Below, one piece after another: positions 12,773 through 25,345 of a DNA stretch of 64,000 bases (the stretch's first letter is position 1; each line of letters begins with the position of its first letter). The DNA lies in contig NC_090989.1 of assembly GCF_041146395.1 (NCBI RefSeq), positions 241,852,843 to 241,916,842 on the forward strand, in the 5' to 3' direction. The position numbers and the translations under genes are program-made. Under the pieces are notes generated by a model. The model worked only from the letters and a program-made list of their open reading frames with translations, was not told the DNA's origin and ran no database searches. This DNA comes from Eulemur rufifrons (taxonomy: Eukaryota; Chordata; Mammalia; Primates; Lemuridae).

Positions 12773-13240
12773 GCCCTCTTGAAGAAACAACTGCAAACAT
12801 AGACTTTATATATATTATAAATCTCCTTCAGCCCAGATAGCAATTATTTTATTTACCTTAGACCTCTTTTGTCAAAAATAATAGCCAACTGTAATAATGG
12901 GAAATATTATTGATAATTTATAATTCTTAAAAAAGGAAAAAAATCATGATGGGGTGCGGGGTGGATCTAAATCTTACAAGTTTTTGTCCCCCAAAGAAAG
13001 GGAGTTACTTTCTTTCGCAAATTCTATCACAGAATCCTTTCTTATATACATTTTCTTATATCTATTCTTACCATTATAGTCCAAATTTGTCCTCATCATC
13101 ATTTACAAAGGCTATTTAGTAGTCCCCTAAATGTTCACAGATAGTCATCTTTTACATAGCTACCTATATTTCTAAAATATATGTCAAATCATGTTTCTCC
13201 ATCTCTTCAATATTGCCTTGTAAAAGTGATTTTTTTCTTT

Positions 13241-13268
13241 TCTCCTTCTTTCTTTCTTTCTTTTCCTT
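13241..13268. repeat. (CTTT)n microsatellite
   Basis: A short run of CTTT units. Confidence 0.7.
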
Positions 13269-13389
13269 CTGATCAGTAATTATTCCTCTGTGATCTGGGG
13301 TTTCAGACCTTTTCCCTATGCTTTCTGATTTGGTCACACTGGGCCATTTGGCACAGTCCAAACATTCATGTACTTTAATAACTCTGCCT

Positions 13390-13905
13390 CTACTCATTTT
13401 GTTCTGCAAATGAAATCACCTCACCACATCTTCTATTAAAGTTTCCTCAGTGATACCTTCTTTGACTTTTCTCACCTGAATAAATTTTTCCTAATCCTGG
13501 GAAGATGAAAAGAATATAATACATCCTAATTTAGCACTGTGTGTATGCTATCCAATTTAATGTTTATAGCAACCATATAAAGCAATTCTCATGAGTTTCA
13601 TTTTACAGATGAGCAAGATGAAGTTCAGAGAGTTTAAGCAACTCACCCAGAATCACACCGATAATAAATGGTGGAGATATGATTCTAATTCAGGCCTATT
13701 TGTGGCTCAGGGGCTGATTATTTCTTGACTTATCATACTGTGCCTCCATCTAACCTTTATTTCAATACCTCACATTATAGTCATCTATGTGACTGTTTCT
13801 TCCATAAACTGCTTGAAGGAAGGTATCTTTACTTCAGATGCCTGTTGCCACTACAATGCATTACATATGTAAATATTCAATAAATGTTTGTTGTAATAAA
13901 ATTAA
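13390..13905 (+). repeat. L2 LINE 3' end split by a MIR
   Basis: L2-type text at 13390-13500 (AAGTTTCCTCAGTGATACCT) resumes at about 13740-13905 and ends AAATATTCAATAAATGTTTG, the classic L2 terminus. Between them (about 13535-13735) is an inverted MIR with ATTTTACAGATGAGCAAGAT and TTAAGCAACTCACCCAGAAT. The nesting shows that the MIR landed in the older L2, or that two old elements abut. Confidence 0.5.
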
Positions 13906-16900
13906 ATCAAATTCCTTTCCAGCCACTTTCAACTGAGATATTTTTCAAATGTTTTAATCTCTCTTTAACTCTGATTCTTTGGTAGAGATAGAGATACTCG
14001 TTAATTTAGTCACTGCATGAGGGGTGAGTGAATCAATGCTGATGCTGGTAAAATTTTCACTTTTTTACTTCTGCAATGCTGACAAGGCTGCTGATGTATG
14101 ACAAACATCTTGGCTCAGCTCGAATCTAATAAACCAAATTGTTTGTACATGTTAATGTAATAGATGACCCTCTTTGCTCCTAGAGGAATTGCAGCTTGAT
14201 TATTAATTATAAATGCCTTAGGACTATGTGCTTTTGCAAGCTACAAGTTCTTCCTTCTCTAAGCTTTTCTTTACTTTTCAGTATGAAAAATGAAAAAATG
14301 AACCATATGTGTATCAAGGAATTAAATGCATTCACAAACCAAGCTATGGTTTTGAGAGTTTAATTACTATGGCCAGTCTGCTTCAAAGTGCCTAAAGCCA
14401 AATAATTGGCTCAAATTTTTGCTTCATAGGATCTTTATGGATGCAAAATAGGTTGGTCCTGCAGACCAACAAAATTTTGGCCTTAATATTAGAGTGAAAT
14501 TGGCTAGGCTGTAGACCTGCAGAATCCTCATTTAACTTGAATTCCTCAGGAACTACAAAGCACCAACACATATCATCTCCATCTGCCTTGTATACAGGTT
14601 TATCAGACTGTTGGAGTCCTGATTGGCTACATCCTGATAGAAGTGCTTTTCTCTAACAGCACCTTTTTATTGGTTTTTCTTGGGTTCCGTTTTTGAACCT
14701 ACCTGCTCTTTTAAAGGAATCAGCAGGTTGTTTGGCTTCAAAGCACATGCAAACGCTGAAAAGTCTCACCAAACTTATACTCTAAAAGCAAAGTCCAAAG
14801 AGACAGAGGGAAGGAGATAAAGAATTAAGTTAGTTCCAGGAGAGGCCACCATGCAAGTGAACTATTGATCTTTCTGTAGAGATGAAGCACCATCTGGGAG
14901 GAATGAGGAAAAGAAAATTAAGTTGAATTAGTTATCTATTCTAAGAGGTCCAAGCCAAATGATCAAAGCCAGAATTTCATTGAATTTTTCAAACTATCAT
15001 GGGTTGTTGCAGAGATAAAAATTTATTCAAAGTCATTAAAACAACTCCTGTTTGTCTAATTCAACTAAATTGTTCAACTGTTCTTTTAGTTTTTCTGCAT
15101 AGCAGAGGAAATATGAGAATGAGCAAAATCATAGTTATTTTTACAGCCTCAATTGCTTTCTTACATTTCCAAATGACAGCAATTCACTCTAGAAAGCCCC
15201 ACCCAACTGAATTTCCTGCTCTTCATCTGTTTTTCACAAGTTTCTCTTTCTGACCTTATTCTTTCACTCACCTTTTCCTCTCAACATCTTTTCAAATTTC
15301 AAAGAGGCAGATGTTGTGGCATTGCCAGGTTTGGGCAATAGGCTTAGGGCAGGAAGGTGTGGTTAGGGTGGAGGTGGTAAGAAGGCATTCTAGTTTTTTT
15401 ATTTTCTCATTTTAGGTTTTGGTAAAAAATGTACTCTTTGTGTGTGTGGGTGTTCTTCTATGATACGCAGGTATGCATAACTCTATTTTCTCAGATGAGT
15501 AACTATGAGTATGCCAATCTTGGAATAGTCTATGTATTTATATTAGCTAGGAAGGAAGTTGTACACTCAGCAGTAGTTTCACATGATACTTAACTTTTCA
15601 AATAATGCAAACAACCGAATTAGTTCACAAAAAGACATTAGGGAGATTGATTTTTTCCATTTGCTTTTTATTTTGAGTGAAAATTGTCATATTCTAAGTA
15701 AGGTATTTCTTTGAAAAGCATCACTCTGAATGGAAAAATATCTTAATAGGCACAAGCCAAATTTAATTCAGCATTATTTTGGTAACATCATTTAATGAAA
15801 TATTAATTTCCCAACAAAAGGGAGATAATTTAGTGATATACAGGGACTTTCTGAGACCATGTACCTAGGCATTTTATAGAAAGTTATTTTGTGGGTGTTT
15901 TATGATTTTGGGGTTGAGTGGTTAGAAATGATGATGTTCTGGGGTCAAAATGCTGAAGCAAGAAGAGACTTTGAGACGCCCCACCCCCCCACCCCGTACA
16001 ATCCATCGCTTGAAAGACAGAGATTCTATAACTCCCAGTTGAGTAAATCCAAGTTGTTCCCCTAATTAAGGGCAAAGGCACGATCTGTCTATTCTGAACT
16101 TTCCATTAAGCCAAACTGCCTTTTTATGCTCTTTTTCATCCTAAGATGTTATGACCCGGAGCAAACTCTACAAGGATCACAAGTGTTGAAGAAGTAAAAT
16201 ATTCTTGAGCTTTTAACATTGTAAAGACTAGCATGGATGGTATAAATGTTTACTGTGAACTTAAATTCAATCAGGTACAGTTATGATCTTATGTAAGTGT
16301 ACATATGTTTGTTTTGTCTCCTGTCAAAATAATTATTTTATAGGTATAGCCATTTAAGAAAGTCACAATGCAATGTAAATAGATATTTTTAAGATGTGGG
16401 AGCACTCTGATCCCCAAATTCATTATAAATGACACATGAATAAAGCGCACAAAAGAAGCTTAATTTCAGCTTCTTTTTCTTATTTAGGAACCCGCTTTCA
16501 AGTTTCATTACGAAAAGAAAAGTTAATATTAAATTGAAGTTCCCAATGAAGTAGATTTGTAATGGAAAAGGAAATAGGGGCATCAAACAGACTCTAATAA
16601 AATTTAGAAAGTTGATTGGGAAAGCACTTGGCTAACTCCTAGGAGAGGATCAATTCCATTCTGATTTTATTGAATGACATGTAATTATCCTAAATTATTT
16701 CTAGATTTTGACATTGAAAATTTAATTTTCTTCTTAAATCTTAAATTCTTATATCTACCTTTACTTATTTGACATGGAATGTTTGTGGCAAACAGAAAAG
16801 TAAATGTGGAGTACACTCAGAGATAAAATACAGAATTTATTTTCCCTCAGTGATAATTCTGTCAACTTGTGTGCATAGATCTGCCGAAATTACATATGTC

Positions 16901-17290
16901 TCTGAAATTTTCTGATGCAGTTTAACAAACAATCTTCTTTGAAATATTTCTCCTTTCCATTATTTCTCATCTAATTTTCATTTTTTTCTAATTTTTCCCA
17001 TGACATCAAAGAAGAGAGAGGAAAAACAGAACGTCAAACAAGTAGAGAGACTCAAGTATATACATAAAGCTTATTCTGTGTTTGTTTATGATCAGTGTTA
17101 ACATCAAGAGTATTGTCACATTGATAACATGTACCCTTGATATGACGTGATTAGAATGGTATTTTACCTCTGTGGTCTTCTCAAAAACACATAATCCCCA
17201 TCTAATCAAGAGAAAAACATCAGACAAATCCCAGTGGAAGGGAGTTCTACAGAATGCCTGACCAGTAATCCTCAAAACTGTCACCATCAT
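13906..17290. other. Long unique stretch, no gene seen
   Basis: About 3.4 kb with no repeat I can name. It holds a homeodomain-type AT-rich site (TTATTAATTATAAATG, about 14200) beside GC-normal sequence, a GT-rich patch near 15435 and a C-run near 15984. No frame or splice pattern supports an exon. Non-repetitive stretches like this are where conserved non-coding elements tend to lie, but conservation cannot be judged from one sequence. Confidence 0.45.
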
Positions 17291-17294
17291 CAAA

Positions 17295-17600
17295 AGTTAG
17301 GAAAGTCAGAGAAACTGTTAAAACCAAGAGGAGCCTTAAGAAATATGACTATTGAATGTAATGTGGTATTCTGGATGGAATCCTGGAACACAAAAAGGAT
17401 ACCAGGGAAAAATGAGGACATCTACATAAAACATGGACTTAATAATAATAATGTATCAAATTGGTTCATTAATTGTGCTGTAAGATCTTAATAATAGGAG
17501 AAAATGGGTGTGGATTATATGGGAACTCTGTACTATTTTTGCAATAGTCCTGTAAATCTGAAACTGCTCTAAAATATAAGTTTATTAAAAAATAAAAGCA
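17295..17600 (+). mobile_element. L1M 3' end
   Basis: The terminal L1M pattern is clear: TGACTATTGAATGTAATGTG, GGATGGAATCCTGGAACA, a TAATAATAATGT run, then CTGTAAATCTGAAACTGCTC, AAAATATAAGTTTATT and an A-rich tail ending near 17600. The same 3' end recurs at 26640-26945. Confidence 0.6.
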
Positions 17601-17799
17601 GGTTGGCATCTCCATATAGAGGAAGAGGAGTGAGGTGGCCATTCTAGCAGAAGATAGATCAATGCAAAGGCAGCGAGGACTACCCAAAGGCACATCATCT
17701 AGCCACTGGCCTCCTCCCCTTCCCTTCCACTTCTGAGGGAATCTAGACCCAGAGGCTTCAGTATCCTGCCTCTTAGCTCCCTCTATTTCAATGCAAATG

Positions 17800-17995
17800 G
17801 CATCAGCGAAAGAATAATGGAGTTGGGGATAGAAATCTGGGCTTCAGTTCTGTTTCTCCCACTTCCTAGCCCTATAACCTGGATCAAAGTGCTTAAATTC
17901 TTCAAGCTTTTTTTTTTTCTATTTGTAAAATAGAACTAACAATTCCTGCTTAATTAGCAAGATTGTTGTAAGGATCAAATGGGAAAGCATGTGAA
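17800..17995 (+). repeat. MIR SINE remnant
   Basis: GGGCTTCAGTTCTGTTTCTC, CCCTATAACCTGGATCAAAG, then TATTTGTAAAATAGAACTAA and AAGATTGTTGTAAGGATCAA form the MIR order. A T-run at 17909-17918 sits inside it. Confidence 0.5.
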
Positions 17996-18299
17996 AGAAC
18001 AAGTGAAAGCTATGATTATTTCCCCTTCCCACATCCTGCCTGCTCTGTCCATCCCCCTCCCACTCACACCCCAGGGACATCTTTTAGTTACAGACATGGC
18101 TCTACAGGATCTGGGGAGGAAAGCTCATCTTAGGTTTCCAGATCAAGGCCCATGTGCTAGGTAATTGGCTGTGTTTCTTCCCTGATCAGCCTCTGAGTGA
18201 TGCTGCAATGGGTAAAATGATAACGCAAACAGTGAGGAACAAGGAGCTTGGTCCTAGGCCTCATTGTCCACATCTGCTGGCTTGGGAGATGACCATACT

Positions 18300-18425
18300 G
18301 GAGTGTTTTGATGCAAACATAGATCAGAAAACCAGGGTTCAAAACCCACATCCACCACCCTTTGTTGCATCAATAAATATCTCTACATTTCAGTTTTCTC
18401 ATCCATAAAATGTGGACTATATCTT
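18300..18425 (+). repeat. MIR-like remnant
   Basis: A short MIR-like end with CATTTCAGTTTTCTCATCCA followed by TAAAATGTGGACTAT. The 5' side is too diverged to place. Confidence 0.35.
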
Positions 18426-18429
18426 GTTA

Positions 18430-18785
18430 ACAGAAAAAACCCAAACTCCATAAAATAATTTGAAGAGGTTTATTTTGAGCCAAACATGTGTGACTGGCTC
18501 ACAGTACGTGGCCCCCAAAGGTCTTGAGAAAATGTGCCCACCATAGCCGGGTTACAGTTTGTTTTATACATTTATGAAGACAGAAATTACACATAAGATC
18601 AGGTCAATATGCGGAAGGTATACATCGGTTTGGTCCGAAAAGGGGGCACATCTCAAAGTGGGGGCTTACGGGTTATAAGTGGGTTTAAAAATTCTTTGAT
18701 TTGTAATTGGTTAAAGAAATGAAGCTGTGTCTAAAGCCTTGGAATGTTTCAACTTAAGATAAGGATGTCTGTTAATCATCTCTCC
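18430..18785 (-). mobile_element. Endogenous retroviral LTR-like remnant
   Basis: The text AGGTTTATTTTGAGCCAAAC, CATTTATGAAGACAGAAATT, ATACATCGGTTTGGTCCGAA and ATTGGTTAAAGAAATGAAGC is LTR-like as I remember it. The inverse complement of GGTTTATTTT gives an AATAAA-type signal near one end, supporting minus orientation. No retroviral gene is attached, so it would be a solo LTR. The family is not named with confidence. Confidence 0.4.
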
Positions 18786-18945
18786 TGGTCTCTAGCTCTC
18801 TGACTGCAGATCATGAGACTTCTCATAATCATGTGAATCAATTCCTCATAATAAATTCTCTCTCTCTCATATATATATACACATACACAAATTCCTTATA
18901 TTAAATCTTGTATCTATTGGTTCTATTTCTCTGAAGACTCATGAA
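18786..18945 (+). mobile_element. 3' end of an LTR-like repeat
   Basis: CTGACTGCAGATCATGAGAC, TGTGAATCAATTCCTCATAA, AATAAATTCTC, a CT/TA simple tract, then CTATTGGTTCTATTTCTCTG. This is the same terminal sequence, in opposite orientation, as the element at 29636-30188, so the two are members of one family. AATAAA lies just before the CT tract. Confidence 0.5.
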
Positions 18946-19348
18946 TATAATGCTGGAAGAAAGGGAAAGGGAAAAGGCAATGATGACTCCCAGGTTCGGC
19001 TCCTAGAAGTGTTGATGGGCATGTTAGTCATTGATCAGTATCAGTACTGCAAATATTTAAAAAACCCCAAACTTTCCACTTTTCAGATAACAGTAGTTTT
19101 CCATTTCCCCCTCTTTTTAGTAAGCATAAAGTCATCAAAGCTGCAGTTTTTCCAAACTCACATATGTGTATATTTAGTTCTCTTTCTCCAAGTGGGTTTT
19201 GTCCCTGCTATAAAATTTTCTTCTGTATGTTGAGTTGATAAGACTGAATCAGTGAAAGGACTTAGGTTTTTTTTTTCCAAATTCAACTTGGAAGAAAGAA
19301 AGGACTTAAGTTTTGATATAAGTTGCATGTTGGCTATACAAAACATTT

Positions 19349-19373
19349 GAGAGAGAGAGAGAGAGAGAGAGAA
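19349..19373. repeat. (GA)n microsatellite
   Basis: About twelve GA units. Confidence 0.95.
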
Positions 19374-19374
19374 C

Positions 19375-20685
19375 GAACACTGTAAAATCCTAAATAGGTT
19401 GGTATCAGTAAGAGTGAGAGTGTAGTGAGTTTGGGCAAAGAGGAAATGTTATGAGATTTTAATTCTTTCCTAGTCATGCCGAGGATACGGTGGGTTTCCA
19501 GATGTATTGTGGGAAACAGGATGAGCAGAGTTTTTGTTTAACTTACTACCTCCAAATCCCATTTTCAAATTGTTCACTTGACTTTGTTTAAAAGATCAAA
19601 TGCTGAAGTCTTGAAACACACATGCACACACACTATAGGTACTTTAGCAAGAAGTGGCTACTTATACCGCTGAAGGAGTTTGGTCAACTCTTCACTTTCT
19701 TGGAAGTCATTTTAATTTCTCTTTTCTCCCTTTCTCTTCTGCTAATGGCTTCCTTTAATGCTTTCTTCCCTTTGATGATTTCTCTGCTTGATAGAGTCTC
19801 CAAAGAATGTAACAAGGAAAATAAGATACTCAAAATACTTCTTAGCTGACCTTAAAAAGATTGTAGAGCAGCAAATTGTCCATCACAGACATACAAAATT
19901 TTCAAGCGTTCTAGGGATGCAGAAATATTTTCACCACACGAACCACACAATATTCACCACTTTTTCTTATCTTAATACCGTGTGGTAAGATGAAGTTAGT
20001 GGAAATGAGCACATCCAGTGTGAATAAATGCAGACCCAGTTAAGGAACTCAATTTCTTTGGACTATGCCCTAATTTCTATTAGAAGCTACATCTCTCAGC
20101 TTCTAGAGATGGCCCACGAAATGAAAAAGGGAAGGTTGCCAATTTTTAATAGCTGTGTAACTGTTCTTCAAACAAAATCTTATACTGAAATCCAACAGTA
20201 TAAATCTAATACAAGTTGAAAGCTGAAATAGGCCCCCTATTTAGTCCTCTTTGTCCCTTGCAGCATCCCTGAGACAAATTAATGGGACTATTAGGCTTCC
20301 GTAGAGAAAGTTTGAAAACCACTCCTTCAGACAATGTGTAGAGTGTATCATGAACTCATTCATGGATTATAATGGTTGATATCTTGAAGTATTAATTCTG
20401 GGCATGGTATTAATACTAAATGCAAATGTTTTGCATTCTTTAAACAATCAGTTGGTAATGTATATGGAAGAAAGCATTTTTTATAGATCCTACCATGTGT
20501 TTAGTTCGTAAATAAAATCGTTTAAAACTATTGCCTCAGGCATCTCATTAGGATTTTGGGTAGATTAGTGTCTCAAGAGAAAGTTATTTAGAAGCATCCA
20601 TTTCTGGCAATACGATTGATATAGATGCTGAAATCCTGCAAGTGCAAAACATCTAGTGATGTGGGGTATAGGAATACACACACAA
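19375..20685. other. No feature recognised
   Basis: Unique AT-rich sequence up to the target-site duplication of the RPL15 retrocopy. The open frames (60-75 codons) have no recognisable similarity. Confidence 0.4.
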
Positions 20686-20686
20686 A

Positions 20687-20701
20687 CACATTCACTCTTT
20701 T
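20687..20701. repeat. Target-site duplication, 3' side of RPL15 retrocopy
   Basis: CACATTCACTCTTTT matches CACACTCACTCTTTT at 22903-22917 with one mismatch. On the minus strand the duplication begins AAAAGAGTG and is preceded at the 5' flank by TT, that is a TT/AAAA cut, the L1 endonuclease preference. Confidence 0.9.
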
Positions 20702-20735
20702 ATTTATTTATTTATTTATTTTAGTTTAATAGACA

Positions 20736-20741
20736 TTTATT
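20736..20741 (-). terminator. Distal poly(A) signal of the RPL15 retrocopy
   Basis: AATAAA on the minus strand, about 15 bases before the degenerated A-rich tail, which is the expected spacing for the cleavage site of the template mRNA. Confidence 0.75.
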
Positions 20742-22219
20742 CCTTTCATTAAACAATGTCTACACAAAATCGAAATGTGTAGTTTTTTTTTTTTTTCTTA
20801 GAAAGTAATTTAGGTCTTAGGTCTCAACAAGTTTTATGAGCCTATTAACATTTTCCGGAAATTGATTAGCTCAGCCTTTTGAAACCCCTAGAGAAAAACT
20901 GGTTCAGGGAAACCATCAATTGGATTTTGAAATCAAACTACCTACTCTTAAGTCAGCAAACCCAGAATTTGGAAGAAATGGAGCAACCCCTCTTCTGTAT
21001 TTCCCTCACACTCAAATTTACCCTGGGATCATTAGCCTAGTTCACTGAACACATGAAACATAAATGCAACACAATGTGGCGGGATGCTTGAAGTGAAGGT
21101 GAGTGCACAATTGATGGCCCAACTTTGTGAAAGGATAAGGATTTTTAGGGTATTTTGATCAGGGACAAAACACAGATATGTAAGGTTAGATTGAAAACCA
21201 CGAATCTATATTGACACCAATGATGACGCTTCCTGTAACCTTACGGACTGGGTTGACCCAAGACGATTTGTTAAGAATGGACTGAGAATGATACATACTT
21301 TTAAGCAGCCAACTACACTTTTACCCCTAATGTGGCTAGAGGATTCATAATGGTCACAAATTAGTGTTACAGGTAAGTATTCAAAAATCTTGATTAAAGG
21401 TGACTTTAATTTTCTCACCTCACATTTGAAAGGTATTTACCTACTGGCCACTGGCTTACTAGCTTACAAACATAAAGTTAATGATTCTCATTTGCCTAAT
21501 ATTCAACTTCCATCAGTTTCAAAATACAGTGTAAATACCACTACTGTCTACTATGTATAGAATTCAGGACTCTAGATTTCATGGAGCCATGGGATTGAAT
21601 CAGGAGCAGCTTTCATCTCTTACAGTAACTTAAATGGTACAGTGGAGACTGAGGCAATTTTTAGGTTAACCCAGATTTGTTTCATTTGTAAGATAGGCCT
21701 CTTGCAACAAGTTCATTCAGTTCTGAAAAACGGTGGCATTTTGGTAACTTTTCTTTCAGAAACTAATGGAACACTGGTTTAAATCTAAAGATGTGAGAGT
21801 ACATTTTTCTACATATGATGACAACATAGGGTTAGGATATCCTCCTTCCACCCTACAAATTTCTAAACAAAACCCAATTTAAAAACCAGAGCATTGTCAT
21901 CATCCCAGTAAAGCTGTAGGTTTCACCACATGCACCAAACAAATCTACAAGGTAGTTGTAGCACTCCTCTTTTAAAGAATTTATTTTACACCTATTATAC
22001 CACACAGCATGTTTTAAACACTGACATATAACTCCCTAATAAGATAAAGCAAAGACAAAAAAAGCTTATCTTATTAGAAACAAGATACACCATCACTTAT
22101 ATTCTTCAAATATTATTGCACTTTTAACTTCATAATTTGACAAAGCATTCATGAAACAATCTGCAGACTAGTTTAACAGACAAATAACACCTTTAAGCAG
22201 ACATGACCGTCCTAAATTG

Positions 22220-22225
22220 TTTATT
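22220..22225 (-). terminator. Proximal poly(A) signal of the RPL15 retrocopy
   Basis: AATAAA on the minus strand, shortly after the stop codon. The abundant short RPL15 mRNA is expected to end after this signal, but this retrocopy continues about 1.5 kb beyond it. Confidence 0.75.
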
Positions 22226-22250
22226 AGGTATGAATTTTACAAACATTATA

Positions 22251-22871
<621 letters not shown>

Positions 22872-22902
22872 TTACCTGATGGCTGCCGCCAGACGGAAAG
22901 GC

Positions 22903-22917
22903 CACACTCACTCTTTT
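22903..22917. repeat. Target-site duplication, 5' side of RPL15 retrocopy
   Basis: CACACTCACTCTTTT, matching 20687-20701 with one mismatch. It abuts the first base of the RPL15 5' UTR. Confidence 0.9.
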
Positions 22918-22919
22918 AA

Positions 22920-23448
22920 ATCAATGGAAGAAGGTAAGAGTCGTTTGAAATGACTGCATGTATAGAACTCTGCCACCAACAGGTTCTGCACACAGAAGTT
23001 AGCAGGAAGGAGGGGACTGTGATCTAAGTCATGGGGTTGTGCGAAGGACATGGCCGTGGAGTCTTACTCACATAGAGTCAAGCTGACGGAGGCTTGTAGT
23101 TGCTTGTGAAAGTCAGTTGCTAAAGTTTAAGAGTCTGGCCAGCTGACTGGCTTCAATTGGTGGCTTTAAACAAGCTGTGGTGAAAGTATTTACACCACAG
23201 AAATCCACACAGTCTATAAATCAGGGCCTCCATTTCTTCTCAGACAGCCATTTGCTAAACATTTGCCAGCACATCACTGGCTACTCTAATAAGAAGCAGC
23301 ATGGCTTAAATTAAATGAAAATCTCCACAGAGAAGCAAATGACAAAGAAAAATATCTGCCTTATTCTAAGCTCTGAGTTGGGGTAGAAAAAAACAAAACA
23401 TAGCAATAAAACTTCCTCTGAGATTTCGTGGCTACCTTTGGCTCTCAA
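22920..23448. other. No feature recognised
   Basis: Unique sequence beyond the retrocopy. I see no promoter-like or exon-like signal that would drive the retrocopy. Confidence 0.4.
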
Positions 23449-23449
23449 C

Positions 23450-23476
23450 ATTTATTTATTTATTTATTTATTTATT
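23450..23476. repeat. (TTTA)n microsatellite
   Basis: A run of about seven TTTA units. Confidence 0.9.
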
Positions 23477-23689
23477 CCCAAATACATGAATTTGCATAAT
23501 TAAAAAAATCTCTAAGGCAAAAATTTTGGGTTAAAATTTAGAGCCGAGTGAGGGGAGGTATAAGATGAGCCTAGAACATCTTGTTGTGCCAGGAAATAAG
23601 GAAATGATCAAGGAATGATGAGGACATGTCGACATGACACAGAACCAGTTTGAAAAGGCTTCTGATCAAATCTGGGACAATTTGTGTCA

Positions 23690-24010
23690 TTGCAATGCCA
23701 TGGGGTATTAATCAGAAATAGAAAAGAACAAACTACTGATACCCACAACAACATGGGTGAATCATGCTAAATGAACAAAAGGAGACAGTAAAGTCTACAT
23801 ACCACATGATTCCATTTATATAAAACATTAGAAAAGGCAAAACTGTAGTGACAGAAACATATCGATTTTTTCCAGTAGTCAGTATGGAGAGGCAGTAGGT
23901 TGACTCCAAATGGGCACTAGGAAACTTTTCAGGATGATAGAATCCTTCTGTATTTTGATTATGGTGGTGGCTTCCCCATTAAAGCTGATGAAAAGGGGAA
24001 AAAAAGGAAA
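23690..24010 (+). mobile_element. L1M fragment, end of ORF2 and 3' UTR
   Basis: GGGGTATTAATCAGAAATAG, ACAACATGGGTGAATCATGC, TACCACATGATTCCATTTAT and AAAAGGCAAAACTGTAGTGA reproduce the L1 3' region on the + strand. It is followed immediately by an upstream portion of another L1, so these are two separate insertions or a rearranged one. Confidence 0.6.
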
Positions 24011-24014
24011 TCTC

Positions 24015-24545
24015 TTGTCACTCTTTTAATATCAAAGTAGACTTTAAAGCAAGAAGTGCTACTAGACAAAAAGAGGGACATTTCATTAAGGCGAAGGAAT
24101 CAGTCTGCCAGGGAAATGCTAGAATTCTAGTTGTATGCCCAAAATAATACAGCTTCACCATATGTATAAAGCAAAAAAATCTCTGAAAACTAGGAGGTAA
24201 AATAGAAAATTCCACAATCACAGTGAGAGTCATTAATACCTTTTCCCATAGCTGTTAATCCTACAGCCAGTACTTCTTCCACACAAAAATCAGTAAAGTA
24301 GCAAACAATCAGTAACAAACTTGACTTTACTGCTATTTATAAAACATTACACCCAACCACTGCAGATTTAGCATTCTTTTCAAGTATACATGGAATATTA
24401 ATCAAAATCAATCATATTGCAGGTCAAAGAACATGTCTCAACAAATTTTACATAATTGAAATCATTCACAATATGTTCTGTGAACACAGTGGAAGTAAGT
24501 TAGGAGAAATGTTAAGAAAAGATAACCAGAAAATCCGTAACTATT
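24015..24545 (+). mobile_element. Old L1 ORF2 fragment (upstream half)
   Basis: The L1 ORF2 nucleotide pattern is clear: AGTAGACTTTAAAGCAAGAA, AGAGGGACATTTCATTAAGG, GGTCAAAGAACATGTCTCAA and GAAATCATTCACAATATGTT. The series continues at about 25346 after an inserted LTR-like element. Frames are broken throughout. Confidence 0.65.
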
Positions 24546-24549
24546 TGTG

Positions 24550-25345
24550 TGATAAAATAATCTGTCTGGTATTTTTCCTTGGTTCTTTTTTCCTGGTACA
24601 GAACTTCAAAAACCACAGAAATCTCCTGATAGAAGTGTCTTTTGCTATTCATAATGTACCACTTTTTGATCTTTATGACACTAGCATACCTGAGTTTATG
24701 CTACTGAAGTGACTTATGATAAGCCCTTAGATAGTAAGGGACTGGTCATACCAGGAAAACTAAGCACCTGATTAGAGGGTTAGAACTTTCCCATGCCCCG
24801 GCATCCAAGGAGGAGATTGGGTTGAATCAGGTAGCCAATGATTTAATCAACTATGGTTACAGACTGAAATCTCGATTTAAAACTCTGAACACTGAGGTTT
24901 GAGTAAGCTTCCTGGTTGGTGAATATATTGATGTACTGGGAGGCTGGTACACCCTGACTCCACAGAAACAGAAGCTCCTGTGTTCTAGGACTCTTCATCT
25001 GGCTGATCATTTGTATCCTTTATAGCAAAATGGTAATTGTAAAGATAGTGCTTTCATGAGTTCTGCCAGTCAGTCTAGCAAATTTATCACACCTGAGAAG
25101 CTGTGAGAAGCTTTGAATTTGCAGTTGGCCAGGTAGACATGGAGGTGGCCTGAGGACATCCAGGATTGGTGGCTAGCATCTGAAATGGAGGCAGCCATGT
25201 GGGACGGAACCCCTTAACCTGTGGAGTCTGTGCTCACTCTGTGCAGTTAGTGTCAGAACCGAATTGTAGAACACCCAGTTGGTGTCAGAGCATTGGTGTT
25301 GGAAAGCAAGTTGGGAGTGAAGATATAAATCTCTTGAGAATTTAT
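24550..25345 (+). mobile_element. LTR-like element inserted in L1
   Basis: The element separates two collinear halves of an L1. Its text is LTR-like as I remember it: CAGAAATCTCCTGATAGAAG, GTAGCCAATGATTTAATCAA, CTTCCTGGTTGGTGAATATA, GTATCCTTTATAGCAAAATG (the poly(A) region) and CACCCAGTTGGTGTCAGAGC. No retroviral coding region is present, so it reads as a solo LTR. The family is not named with confidence. Confidence 0.5.

Noticed and set aside
20783..20796. T14 run considered as the tail of the RPL15 retrocopy
   Set aside because: There is no AATAAA at the right distance and no target duplication beside it. The (TTTA)n tail at 20702-20722 has both.
21371..21380. ACAGGTAAGT considered as a splice donor or recursive site
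   Set aside because: It lies antisense within the RPL15 3' UTR copy and has no pyrimidine tract upstream.
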